DNA of 64,000 bases from Hyaloperonospora brassicae (lineage: Eukaryota; Oomycota; Peronosporomycetes; Peronosporales; Peronosporaceae), in the NCBI GenBank assembly GCA_947650285.1, contig CANTFL010001173.1, positions 1-64,000 of the forward strand, read 5' to 3'. A program made the translations under genes and the position numbers. The notes under the pieces are model-generated. The model searched no databases and was not told where the DNA came from. It saw only the letters and a program-made list of their open reading frames with translations. Below are positions 31,001-42,600 of the stretch, in pieces (position 1 is the first letter of the stretch; the number at the start of each line of letters is the position of its first letter).

Positions 31001-34000
31001 TCTCGATCGCTTCCTGATCGTGATCGCCTTGCTGATCGTGGATCACATGGTGTGCTCCACACCAACTTGATCGCGATCACATACCTGATCACTGATCACG
31101 TCTCGATCGCTTCCTGATCGTGATCGCCTTGCTGATCGCGGATCACATGGTGTGCTCCACACCAACTTGATCTCGATCACCTACCTAATCAGTGATCGCG
31201 ATCGCGATCACCTTCCTGATCCCTGATCACGTCTCGATCGCTTCCTGATCGTGATCGCCTTGCTGATCGCGGATCACATGGTGTGCTCCACACCAACTTG
31301 ATCTCGATCACCTACCTCATCAATTATCGCGATCGCGATCACCTACCTGATCCCTGATCACATCTCTATCGCTTCCTGATCGTGATCGCCTTGCTGATCG
31401 CGGATCACATGGTGTGCTCCACACCAACTTGATCGCGATCACTACCTCATCAATGATCGCGATCACCTTCCTGATCCCTGATCACGTCTCGATCGCTTCC
31501 TGATCGTGATCGCCTTGCTGATCGCAGATCACATGGTGTGCTCCACACCAACTTGATCTCGATCACCTACCTCATCAGTGATCGCGATCACCTTCCTGAT
31601 CCCTGATCACGTCTCGATCGCTTCCTGATCGTGATCGCCTTGCTGATCGCGGATCACATGGTGTGCTCCACACCAACTTGATCTCGATCACCTACCTCAT
31701 CAATGATCGCGATCGCGATCACCTCTGATCCTTGATCACGTCTCGATCGCTTCCTGATCGTGATCGCCTTGCTGATCGCGGATCACATGGTGTGCTCCAC
31801 ACCAACTTGATCTCGATCACCTACCTGATCAATGATCGTGATCGCGATCACCTCTCTGATCCCTGATCACGTCTCGATCGCTTCCTGATCGTGATCGCCT
31901 TGCTGATCGCGGATCACATGGTGTGCTCCACACCAACTTGATCGCGATCACCTACCTCATGATCACACATGATCGCGATCGCGATCACCTTCCTGATCCC
32001 TGATCACGTCTCGATCGCTTCCTGATCGTGATCGCCTTGCTGATCGCAGATCACATGGTGTGCTCCACACCAACTTGATCTCGATCACCTACCTCATCAA
32101 TGATCGCGATCGCGATCACCTTCCTGATCCCTGATCACGTCTCGATCGCTTCCTGATCGTGATCGCCTTGCTGATCGCGGATCACATGGTGTGCTCCACA
32201 CCAACTTGATCTCGATCACCTACCTCATCAATGATCGCGATCGCGATCACCTACCTGATCCCTGATCACGATCTCGATCGCTTCCTGATCGTGATCGCCT
32301 TGCTGATCGTGGATCACATGGTGTGCTCCACACCAACTTGATCGCGATCACATACCTCATCAATGATCGCGATCACCTTCCTGATCCCTGATCACGTCTC
32401 GATCGCTTCCTGATCGTGATCGCCTTGCTGATCGCAGATCACATGATGTGCTCCACACCAACTTGATCTCGATCACCTACCTAATCAGTGATCGCGATCG
32501 CGATCACCTTCCTGATCCCTGATCACGTCTCGATCGCTTCCTGATCGTGATCGCCTTGCTGATCGCAGATCACATGGTGTGCTCCACACCAACTTGATCT
32601 CGATCACCTACCTCATCAATTATCGCGATCGCGATCACCTACCTGATCCCTGATCACGATCTCGATCGCTTCCTGATCGTGATCGCCTTGCTGATCGTGG
32701 ATCACATGGTGTGCTCCACACCAACTTGATCGCAATCACATACCTCATCAATATCGGATCGCGATCACCTTCCTGATCCCTGATCACGTCTCGATCGCTT
32801 CCTGATCGTGATCGCCTTGCTGATCGCAGATCACATGGTGTGCTCCACACCAACTTGATCTCAATCACCTACCTCATCAAGTGATCGCGATCACCTTCCT
32901 GATCCCTGATCACGTCTCGATCGCTTCCTGATCGTGATCGCCTTGCTGATCGCAGATCACATGGTGTGCTCCACACCAACTTGATTTCGATCACCTACCT
33001 CATCAATGATCGCGATCGCGATCACCTCTCTGATCCTTGATCACGTCTCGATCGATTCCTGATCGTGATCGCCTTGCTGATCGCGGATCACATGGTGTGC
33101 TCCACACCAACTTGATCTCGATCACCTACCTGATCAATGATCGTGATCGCGATCACCTCTCTGATCCCTGATCACGTCTCGATCGCTTCCTGATCGTGAT
33201 CGCCTTGCTGATCGCGGATCACATGATGTGCTCCACACCAACTTGATCGCGATCACCTACCTCGTCACTGATCACATACCTGATCAATGATCGCGATCGC
33301 GATCACCTCTCTGATCCCTGATCACGTCTCGATCGCTTCCTGATCGTGATCGCCTTGCTGATCGCAGATCACATGATGTGCTCCACACCAACTTGATCTC
33401 GATCACCTACCTCATCAATGATCGCGATCGCGATCACCTCTCTGATCCTTGATCACGTCTCGATCGCTTCCTGATCGTGATCGCCTTGCTGATCGCGGAT
33501 CACATGGTGTGCTCCACACCAACTTGATCTCGATCACCTACCTGATCAATGATCGTGATCGCGATCACCTCTCTGATCCCTGATCACGTCTCGATCGCTT
33601 CCTGATCGTGATCGCCTTGCTGATCGCGGATCACATGGTGTGCTCCACACCAACTTGATCGCGATCACCTACCTCATCAATGATCGCGATCACGAACACC
33701 TTCCTGATCCCTGATCACGTCTTGATCGCTTCCTGATCGTGATCGCCTTGCTGATCATGGATCACATGGTGTTCTCCACACCAACTTGATCTCGATCACC
33801 TACCTCATCAATGATCGCGATCGCGATCACCTTCCTGATCCCTGATCACGTCTCTATCGCTTCCTGATCGTGATCGCCTTGCTGATCGCAGATCACATGA
33901 TGTGCTCCACACCAACTTGATCGCAATCACATACCTCATCAATGATCGCGATCACCTTCCTGATCCCTGATCACGTCTCGATCGCTTCCTGATCGTGATC

Positions 34001-36099
34001 GCCTTGCTGATCGCAGATCACATGGTGTGCTCCACACCAACTTGATCTCGATCACCTACCTAATCAATGATCGCGATCGCGATCACCTCTCTGATCCTTG
34101 ATCACGTCTCGATCGATTCCTGATCGTGATCGCCTTGCTGATCGCGGATCACATGGTGTGCTCCACACCAACTTGATCTCGATCACCTACCTGATCAATG
34201 ATCGTGATCGCGATCACCTCTCTGATCCCTGATCACGTCTAGATCGCTTCCTGATCGTGATCGTCTTGCTGATCGCGGATCACATGGTGTGCTCCACACC
34301 AACTTGATCTCGATCACATACCTCATCAATGATCGCGATCGCGATCACCTTCCTGATCCCTGATCACGTCTTGATCGCTTCCTGATCGTGATGGCCTTGC
34401 TGGTCGCAGATCACATGGTGTGCTCGACACCAACTTGATCTCGATCACCTACCTAATCAATGATCGCGATCGCGATCACCTACCTGATCCCTGATCACGT
34501 CTCTATTGCTTCCTGATCGTGATCGCCTTGCTGATCGCAGATCACATGGTGTGCTCCACACCAATTTGGTCGCGATCACCTACCTCATCAATGATCGCGA
34601 TCGCGATCACCCCTCTGATCCTTGATCACGTCTCGATCGATTCCTGATCGTGATCGCCTTGCTGATCGCGGATCACATGGTGTGCTCCACACCAACTTGA
34701 TCTCGATCACCTACCTGATCAATGATCGTGATCGCGATCACCTACCTGATCCCTGATCACGTCTCGATCGCTTCCTGATCGTGGATCACATGGTGTGACC
34801 CACACCAACTTGATCTCGATCACCTACCTAATCAATGATCGCGATCGCGATCACCTTCCTGATCCCTGATCACGTCTCGATCGAATTCTGATCGTGATCG
34901 CCTAGCAGATCGTGGACACATGGTGTGCTCCTCACCTAACTGAGTCGCGATCACCTACCTCATCAATGATCGCGATCGCGATCACCCCTCTGATCCTTGA
35001 TCACGTCTCGATCGATTCCTGATCGTGATCGCCTTGCTGATCGCGGATCACATGGTGTGCTCCACACCAACTTGATCTCGATCACCTACCTGATCAATGA
35101 TCGTGATCGCGATCACCTCTCTGATCCCTGATCACGTCTCGATCGCTTCCTGATCGTGATCGCCTTGCTGATCGTGGATCACATGGTGTGCTCCACACCA
35201 ATTTGGTCGCGATCACCTACCTGATCAATGATCGCGATCACGAACACCTTCCTGATCCCTGATCACGTCTTGATCGCTTCCTGATCGTGATCGCCTTGCT
35301 GATCGTGGATCACATGGTGTGCTCCACACCAACTTGATCTCGATCACCTACCTCATCAATGATCGCGATCGCGATCACCTACCTGATCCCTGATCACGTC
35401 TCGATCGCTTCCTGATCGTGATCGCCTTGCTGATCGCAGATCACATGATGTGCTCCACACCAACTTGATCGCGATCACCTCCCTGATCACTGATCGCGAC
35501 CTCGATCACCTACCACATCACCGATCACCTCCCTGATCAGTGATCTAGATCGCGATCACCTCACCTCATCACCGATCACCTACCTAATCAATGATCGCGA
35601 TCGCGATCACCTACCTGATCCCTGATCACGTCTCGATCGCTTCCTGATCGTGATCGCCTTGCTGATCGCAGATCACATGGTGTGCTCCACACCAACTTGA
35701 TCTCGATCACCTACCTCATCAATGATCGCGATCGCGATTCCACCTTACCTGATCCCTGATCACGTCTCGATCGCTTCCTGATCGTGATCGCCTTGCTGAT
35801 CGCGGATCACATGGTGTGCTCCACACCAACTTGATCTCGATCACCTACCTAATCAATGATAGCGATCGCGATCACCTACCTGATCCCTGATCACGTCTCG
35901 ATCGCTTCCTGATCGTGATCGCCTTGCTGATCGCGGATCACATGGTGTGCTCCACACCAACTTGATCGCGATCACCTACCTCATCACGATCACACCTCGA
36001 TCACCTACCTGATCACTGATCACCTTCCTAATCAATAGATCGCGATCACCTACCTGATCCCTGATCACGTCTCGATCGCTTCCTGATCGTGATCGCCTT

Positions 36100-38680
36100 G
36101 CTGATCGTGGATCACATGGTGTGCTCCACACCAACTTGATCTCGATCACCTACCTAATCAATGATCGCGATCGCGATCACCTACCTGATCCCTGATCACG
36201 TCTCGATCGATTCCTGATCGTGATCGCCTAGCAGATCGTGGACACATGGTGTGCTCCTCACCTAACTGAGTCGCGATCACCTACCTGATCAATAATCGCG
36301 ATCGCGATCACCTAACTGATCACTGATCACCTACCTAATCTATGATCGCAATCCGGATCACCTACCTGATCCCTGATCACGTCTCGATCGCTTCCTGATC
36401 TTGATCGCCTTGCTAATTGTCGATCACATGGTGTGCTCCACACTAACTTGATCTCGATCACCTACCTGATCACCGATCACGACCTCGATCACCTACCTGA
36501 TCCCTGATCACGTCACGATCGCTTCTGGATCGTGATCGCCTTGCTGATCGTGGAACACATGGTGTGCTCCACACTAACCTGATCACTGAACTCCTTAATA
36601 CTCAATCATCGCGATCGCGATCACCTACCTGATCCCTGATCACGTCTCGATCGCTTCCTGATCGTGATCGCCTTGCTGATCGTGGATCACATGGTGTGCT
36701 CCACACCAACTTGGTCGCGATCACCTCCCTGATCACCGATCACGACCTCGATCACCTACCACATCACCGATCACCTCCCTAATCAATGATCTAGATCGCG
36801 ATCACCTACCTCATCACCGATCACCTCCCTAATCAATGATCTGGATCGCGATCACCTACCTGATCCCTGATCACGATCTCGATCGCTTCCTGATCGTGGT
36901 CTCTATATTGATCGCAGATCACATGGTGTGCTCCACACCAACTTACACAATCACATCCCTAATCAATGATCGCGTTCGCGATCACCTACCTGATACCTGA
37001 TCCCTGATCACGTCTCGATCGCTTCCTGATCGTGATCGCCTTGCTGATCGCGGATCACATGGTGTGCTCCACACCAACTTGATCACTGAACACCTAACTA
37101 ATCAATGATAGCAATCGCGATCACCTACCTGATCCCTGATCACGTCTCGATCGCTTCGTGATCGTGATCGCCTTGCTGATCGCAGATCACATGGTGTGCT
37201 CCACACAAACTTGGTCGCGATCACCTACCTTATCACCGATCACAACCTCGATCACCTACCTGATCACTAATCACCTTCCTAATCAATGATCGCGATCACC
37301 TACCTGATCCCTGATCACGTCTCGATCGCTTCCTGATCGCGATCGCCTTGCTGATCGTGGATCACATGGTGTGCCCCACACCAACTTGATCTCGATCACC
37401 TACCTGATCAATGATCGCGATCGCGATCACCTACCTGATCCCTGATCACGTCTCGATCGATTCCTGATCGTGATCGCCTAGCAGATCGTGGACACATGGT
37501 GTGCTCCTCACCTAACTGAGTCGCGATCACCTACCTGATCAATAATCGCGATCGCGATCACCTAACTGATCACTGATCACCTACCTAATCTATGATCGCA
37601 ATCCGGATCACCTACCTGATCCCTGATCACGTCTCGATCGCTTCCTGATCTTGATCGCCTTACTAATTGTCGATCACATGGTGTGCTCCACACAAACTTG
37701 ATCTCGATCACCTACCTGATCACCGATCACGACCTCGATCACCTACCTGATCCCTGATCACGTCACGATCGCTTCTGGATCGTGATCGCCTTGCTGATCG
37801 TGGAACACATGGTGTGCTCCACACTAACCTGATCACTGAACTCCTTAATACTCAATCATCGCGATCGCGATCACCTACCTGATCCCTGATCACGTCTCGA
37901 TCGCTTCCTGATCGTGATCGCCTTGCTGATCGTGGATCACGTGGTGATCTCCACACCAACTTGGTCGCGATCACCTACCTGATCACCGATCACGACCTCG
38001 ATCACCTACCACATCACCGATCACCTCCCTAATCAATGATCTAGATCGCGATCACCTACCTCATCACCGATCACCTCCCTAATCAATGATCTGGATCGCG
38101 ATCACCTACCTGATCCCTGATCACGATCTCGATCGCTTCCTGATCGTGGTCTCTATATTGATCGCAGATCACATGGTGTGCTCCACACCAACTTACACAA
38201 TCACATCCCTAATCAATGATCGCGTTCGCGATCACCTACCTGATACCTGATCCCTGATCACGTCTCGATCGCTTCCTGATCGTGATCGCCTTGCTGATCG
38301 CGGATCACATGGTGTGCTACACACTAACTTGATCGCTAAACACCTAACTAATCAATGATCGCAATCGCGATCACCTACCTGATCCCTGATCACGTCTCGA
38401 TCGCTTCGTGATCGTGATCGCCTTGCTGATCGCAGATCACATGGTGTGCTCCACACAAACTTGGTCGCGATCACCTACCTTATCACCGATCACAACCTCG
38501 ATCACCTACCTGATCACTAATCACCTTCCTAATCAATGATCGCAATCACCTACCTGATCCCTGATCACGTCTCGATCGCTTCCTGATCGCGATCGCCTTG
38601 CTGATCGTGGATCACATGGTGTGCCCCACACCAACTTGATCTCGATCACCTACCTGATCAATGATCGCGATCGCGATCAC
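36100..38680. repeat. Two tandem copies of a 1,250-bp composite satellite block
   Basis: The right edge of the array contains a block of diverged units repeated once at an offset of exactly 1,250 bp. Markers include GACACATGGTGTGCTCC at 36,241 and 37,491, CTGGATCGCG at 36,841 and 38,091, CTCTATATTG at 36,901 and 38,151, and GTGCCCCACA at 37,371 and 38,621. The copies differ by scattered substitutions, such as TGCTAATTGT against TACTAATTGT and GTGTGCTCC against GTGATCTCC. Similarity ends near 38,680. The units inside are unlike each other, so the duplication is younger than their divergence. Confidence 0.9.
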
Positions 38681-38689
38681 CTTTCTGAT

Positions 38690-39088
38690 CCCTGATCACG
38701 TCTCGATTGCTTCCTGATCGTGATCTCTATGTTGATCGTGGATCACATGGTGTGGTCCACACCAACCTGATCTTAATCATTCACTTATTCTCGATCGCGT
38801 GCCTGATCACTGATCACGATCTCGATCACTACTCACGATCTCGATCGCCTACTTGATCGCAAGTGTTGCTGATCGCGGTTCCCTTCTTGATTAACTGATC
38901 GCCAATGTTACCTCTTGCATTATACCTTGATCCAAGATCGCAGGTCCCAACCTGCTTGATCTGATATCCATTATAATCTGACTGGCCAATGGACGCGATC
39001 TGACCAGATGTGGGACCGGGCCGCTAACCGTTAATTGGCTTGGACATAACGGGATTGCGATCGGTTTCTCTATAGCGAATTTCCATAG
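38690..39088. other. Satellite edge and junction to the retroelement
   Basis: Satellite units decay over 38,690-38,890 into irregular GATC-rich DNA, then into sequence with no repeat structure. Scattered GATC sites continue to about 39,140. No LTR, primer-binding site or target duplication is seen. The frame of the gag remnant begins after a stop at 39,086-39,088. A complete element would need a 5' LTR and about 1 kb of gag upstream of the zinc knuckle, and only about 200 bp of non-satellite DNA is present. The 5' end has therefore been lost or replaced by the array. Confidence 0.6.
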
Positions 39089-39376
39089 TCGCTTTACCAC
39101 AGGTACAACCCAAGCTTTGCGAGGGCAACCTCTGCGATCACCTCGGCTTACTGTAAGCCAGAACCGATGGATCTCAGCCATGCTGAAGATGAAGGTGAAG
39201 CGGACCTTCATGTTGCAGAGCAGCGACAGGAAGTAATACACTGTTATATGTGCGGAAGCACTAAACACTTGCGTCCCACTTGTCCTTTGCGTAAGCAACG
39301 GCCGACTCTTATGGGTCGAAACCCCAGCCCCAATAAGAAACCTGGTATGGCACGGGAAAACGTCGTCACCCAGTAG
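39089..39376 (+). pseudogene. gag: gag C-terminal remnant with CCHC zinc knuckle
   Basis: The open frame after a TAG at 39,086 runs to a TAG at 39,374. It contains PEPMDLSHAEDEGEADL, an acidic stretch typical of the nucleocapsid side of oomycete gypsy gag, then CYMCGSTKHLRPTC at 39,242-39,283. That is a CX2CX4HX4C knuckle with all four zinc ligands intact. The knuckle would bind the element RNA during packaging. The capsid part upstream is missing. Downstream, the protease frame lies one base over, and the two frames exchange between about 39,335 and 39,355, which indicates a one-base indel. The ATG at 39,167 is internal to the original protein and is not a true start. Confidence 0.85.
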
Positions 39377-39905
39377 GCGCGGGGCACCCTACTGGGGTAG
39401 AATTGAGTTCTGTCACTTCTCTACGAGGTAGAGTGAAATAGGGCTTGGACCCACTGAGCTCTGTGCCCGCCAACACAGAACGTGAATACAAGTCTGGCTT
39501 GTTAGTCGCCGAGGCGAAAGTTAAAGGCTTTGAGAAGCATTGATCGATTTTAATCGACTCTGGAGCATCATGCAATCATGCTCGACGTCCTTACCTTGTT
39601 GGGAGTGAGCGATATGCTGAAGCGCTAAAAGCGCATGAGGGTGATTCAATCACCGTTCGTTTAGCGACTAGTAGTCGCGTCACGGTGCCTAAAGTTCCTT
39701 GAACTTAGGTGTGAAGTTTTTGAACTTTAACAGCATTGAGCGCTGTCTTGTCCTCGATTTGGATTCGAGATATGATCTCATCCTGGGTATGGCTTGGCTT
39801 GAACGCCATGCGCAATGGATTGATTGGAGGTCTAAGACCTTAGTCAACACGCGCAATGTTCCTAGCGAATCTTTGGAGAGTCATGAACCCACCTTTGATA
39901 GGTGA
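39340..39905 (+). pseudogene. pol: pol: retropepsin-like aspartic protease remnant
   Basis: The active-site motif LIDSGASCNHAR is readable at 39,550-39,585, with the catalytic Asp at 39,556-39,558. It matches the DSGA/DTGA signature of retroviral-type proteases, which act as dimers to cut the polyprotein. The downstream half includes LDLDSRYDLILGMAWLERH, with the hydrophobic ILG motif of these enzymes. The frame is broken by TAG at 39,439, TGA at 39,541, a one-base shift near 39,699 and TGA at 39,903. The catalytic motif itself is not mutated. Confidence 0.85.
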
Positions 39906-40809
39906 AAAAGGAGCTGTTGGGGCGAGCCATTGACGGAGGATGTCAATGTGCTGGACATTGGTATGTCAGTGTTAATTAACCCCAATGTAAATGACATTAA
40001 TATTGATCGGAGCTATTTTACCGTATGTGAAGAGAGCTATACTTCGTTTAGTTATACTCGTTGTGGTAATGAGTCACTGCATGCTGCAGGCATGGTTGGC
40101 CTAGTGCCGAGACATAAGAATGTAATTCATCTGATGTGAGTGGGGTGGCACGTGTAATTCCACCGAGTGAGGGCGGCCAAGGTGGCACCTCACTAAATGT
40201 CGGTAATGACATTTATGGCGAGAAGCCAAAGTGTTCAGGGCTAGGCCCAGATGCTGTACGTGAAGTGGTACGTGTAAATCCACTATGTGAAGTGTTCGAG
40301 TTACGTAACCCTTCACCGGATGTCGTTTAAGACATGGTCTCTCGTATAGAGCGTGCTAAGATGAATTGCAACCACGGGGGGCCTACTGTCTCGGCCTCTT
40401 GGAGGCGTAAGGTTTCTTTGAGCAAACAATCCCTGCCCCGGGTGGCAACTATTAAGCGCCCAACGTCAAAGAAGTCACGAAGTGATGATAGTAATGATTC
40501 ACTATATACACTTGTCATGGATTGACTGGCCATGTTGATGGCAATATTGGTCTTGAGACTCTTCCATCCTTGGATACTTTTTTTGACCTAGACGAAATGT
40601 ATGACGGCAAATTTAACCAGGCCTTACAGGCAGGAGAATTACTTATCCAAGTTAGTGGTCATTCGGCCGGATATTGAGCTGAACTCATCCTCGCTAATGG
40701 ACGAGTCTGTCCTTAAGGGCAGAAAGGCGGCATTAGATGCCCGTAGTGGACCTTCGATCCTCCACGATCCTCTTGATCCGTTCTATCCTTTGGTATAGAT
40801 TATTAGAAC
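39906..40809 (+). pseudogene. pol: pol: protease-RT linker remnant
   Basis: This is the poorly conserved stretch between protease and RT. Readable islands sit in different frames: EDVNVLDIGMS near 39,933; a basic segment with KRPTSKKSRSDD near 40,460; GNIGLETLPSLDTFFDLDEM near 40,540; and LDARSGPSILHDPLDPFYP near 40,740. Frame changes occur near 40,136, 40,525, 40,650 and 40,805, with stops at 40,328 and 40,523. No enzyme motif is expected here. Assignment rests on position and on resemblance to the same segment in Phytophthora elements. Confidence 0.7.
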
Positions 40810-41640
40810 GTGGTGCATCAAAACTCACCGTCCGTCTCACTTCCCGATAGGGGTGTACGTCATGAAATTGACTTGGCCCCTAAAACTAAATACTGCGTAA
40901 CACGGCAGTGGCCTTTGCAGAAGGAACAGTGTGACGTCATTGACGACATCTTTCGTGCAAATCACGCGGCAGGAATGGTATGTGAGAGTAAATCTCCCCA
41001 TTCCACACCGACCTTCTGTGTCAAAAATCCCAATGGGAAGTGGCGCATTGTTCATGCTTACAATAAGCTTAATGTGGACACCTTCCCGGCTGAGACACCA
41101 ATTCCGAGGAAGTATGTTCTTTAGAACAATATGGTGGGATGTACGATGTACAGTGCGCTCGACTTAGTCGATGGTTATTACCAGCTGCTCATGCGAGAGA
41201 GCGATGTTCCGCTGACAGCGGTCAGCACTCTGAGCAGTATGCTTTGGGAGTGGCTTGTTATTCCGCAAGGGTTATCAAATGCCCCGGCTACATTCAATCG
41301 TATTTTGACACAATTGTTTAGACCTCAATGAGGTTATGCACGGGCGTACTTTGATGACATCTTTGTACAGAGTCCTGAAATAAACGGATGATCGGATGTG
41401 GACAATCCAATTGACCATTTACGAGCGGTGCTCGAGTGCATGCGCACGAATAAGTTGTACTCCAACGCGTTCAAGTGCATCTTTGGTTCAGAAGAGATTT
41501 ACTTTTTAGAGTGCCTCATTTAAAAGCGAGGCCTTAAATCGGATCCCGCTAAGGTAAAAGCCATAGTTGATTGGCCGGTTCCAAAGAATCAAAAGGATTT
41601 ACGTTAGTGGCTTGGCCTTGCCAATTACTCTCATAAGTAT
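40810..41640 (+). pseudogene. pol: pol: reverse transcriptase domain, nonsense-riddled
   Basis: RT copies the element RNA into DNA. Conserved blocks in order are RHEIDLAPKTKYCVTRQWPL, VKNPNGKWRIVHAYNKLN, SALDLVDGYYQLLM with a catalytic Asp, QGLSNAPATFNR, and the active-site box YFDDIF at 41,347-41,364 (the YXDD box, X = F). The catalytic Asp residues are all kept. From 40,810 through RNase H to 42,186 one frame is held without any shift, yet it carries TAG at 41,122, TGA at 41,329, TGA at 41,389, TAA at 41,521 and TAG at 41,605. It is dead by stop codons rather than by frameshifts. Confidence 0.95.
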
Positions 41641-42186
41641 AGTAAAAATTACGCAGAAATGGCTCGGCCATATTCCAATCTACTTAAAAAGGATGTGGAA
41701 TGGTGCTGGACCAGCACCGATCATGATGCTTTTCAAGCAGTAAAGAATATCCTCCTTCATGCGCCAATCTTGGCTTTGCCTGATACTGATCGATCTTTCA
41801 GTGTCGTCTGTGACGCATCTGACTTTGCCATACGCAGTGCTCTGTTACAAATAGATGATGATGACCGGGAACGCGTCATTGCGTCTGGATCCTGACGGCT
41901 GAAAACAGCTTAAAAGAACTATCCAGTTCATGACAAAGAGATATTTGCAATGAAGTACGCTTTAGTCAAATTCAGAGTTCATATGCTAGGCTCTAAGCCT
42001 TTTGTGGTCTACACCGATCATGCGTCATTACGCAATGCTACCCAGTCGCCACACCTCTCTCAGCGAATGGCTCGTTGGCATTTATTCTTTGCAGAATACA
42101 ACTTCAGGGTGAAGTACAAGTCGGGCAAGCAGAATGCTTTGGCTGATGCATTGTCCCGCGGCCTGAATATGAGCTTGATCATGTAA
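41641..42186 (+). pseudogene. pol: pol: RNase H domain
   Basis: RNase H degrades the RNA strand of the RNA-DNA hybrid. It follows RT in the same frame, through a connection that reads MARPYSNLLKKDVEWCW. FSVVCDASDFAI places the first catalytic Asp at 41,812-41,814. VHDKEIFAMKYALVKFRVHM, YTDHASLRNATQ and GKQNALADALSR follow as in gypsy RNase H domains. Stops lie at 41,893 (TGA) and 41,911 (TAA), and the frame ends at 42,184. Just before that end, a one-base shift near 42,165 moves the conserved reading into the next frame. Confidence 0.93.
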
Positions 42187-42600
42187 CGACTGTGTCATCA
42201 TCGGTCACTGACCTCATTCGTTAGACAAATGCCAAGGATGAACACTGTGTAGCGCTTCTACGTGCTCTAGGGAGCGAGAAGGTTAAGGCTCAGACATAGA
42301 ATTGTAGGCAATATTACGTGCGAGGCTACATCGATCTTCCATCGATCAAGGCCTGTTATGTTATAGCACGGATGTGGAAGATACCCCTCGCATTGTTGTC
42401 CCTCATGATGATGAGTTGAAGTATCGGATCATCTATGAGGCACATGATACTGCGTTGAGTGGTCGCCTCGGTCGTGAGAAGACCTAAAGTTCTGTGAGCC
42501 AATGTTATTGGAGGCCTAAACTTTACAAATGGGTAAGCACATATCTGTGTACGTGTGAAACGTGTCAACAGGTGAAACCCTCGCCTTACGCGGCCGCGAC
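42187..42600 (+). pseudogene. pol: pol: tether and integrase zinc-binding (HHCC) region
   Basis: The reading continues as HVTTVSSSVTDLIR with TAG at 42,222, and as KDEHCVALLRALGSEK with TAG at 42,297. It then changes frame near 42,350 to IVVPHDDELKYRIIYEAHD. The integrase zinc finger needs two His and two Cys. The first His (42,443-42,445) and CETC (42,554-42,565) are present, but the position expected to be the second His, after TALSG, reads Arg (CGC at 42,464-42,466). A TAA at 42,485 interrupts GREKT and SSVSQ. Confidence 0.85.

Larger units (their letters stand above)
1..38890. repeat. Satellite DNA array, 131-bp unit (about 280 copies)
   Basis: Tandem head-to-tail repeats fill this stretch and continue past the left edge. 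Successive copies of the GGTGTGCTCC landmark at 401, 532, 663 and 794 are exactly 131 bp apart. A second class near 150 bp carries an extra block containing CGTCACTGATCACCTACCTC (for example the 150-bp step 21,084 to 21,234). The prototype unit contains 12 GATC sites, the 18-bp palindrome TGATCGCGATCGCGATCA, and a conserved segment that folds as TGGTGTG-CTC-CACACCA. Because 131 is not a multiple of 3, the frame shifts at each unit and the short open frames inside are incidental. The copy number is an estimate from length. Units are most uniform at 1-2,300 and most diverged beyond about 33,000. The function is unknown; heterochromatic or structural DNA is the default reading. Confidence 0.97.

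Noticed and set aside
32635..32868. Minus-strand 77-codon frame in the satellite
   Set aside because: Same reason: it spans less than two units and reads only satellite words.
1..38890. CRISPR array
   Set aside because: The whole unit repeats without unique spacers and the context is eukaryotic.
1..38890. Bacterial-type replication origin or SeqA-like GATC cluster
   Set aside because: The flanks are eukaryotic retroelements and the GATC density comes from a satellite, with no DnaA-box-like pattern.
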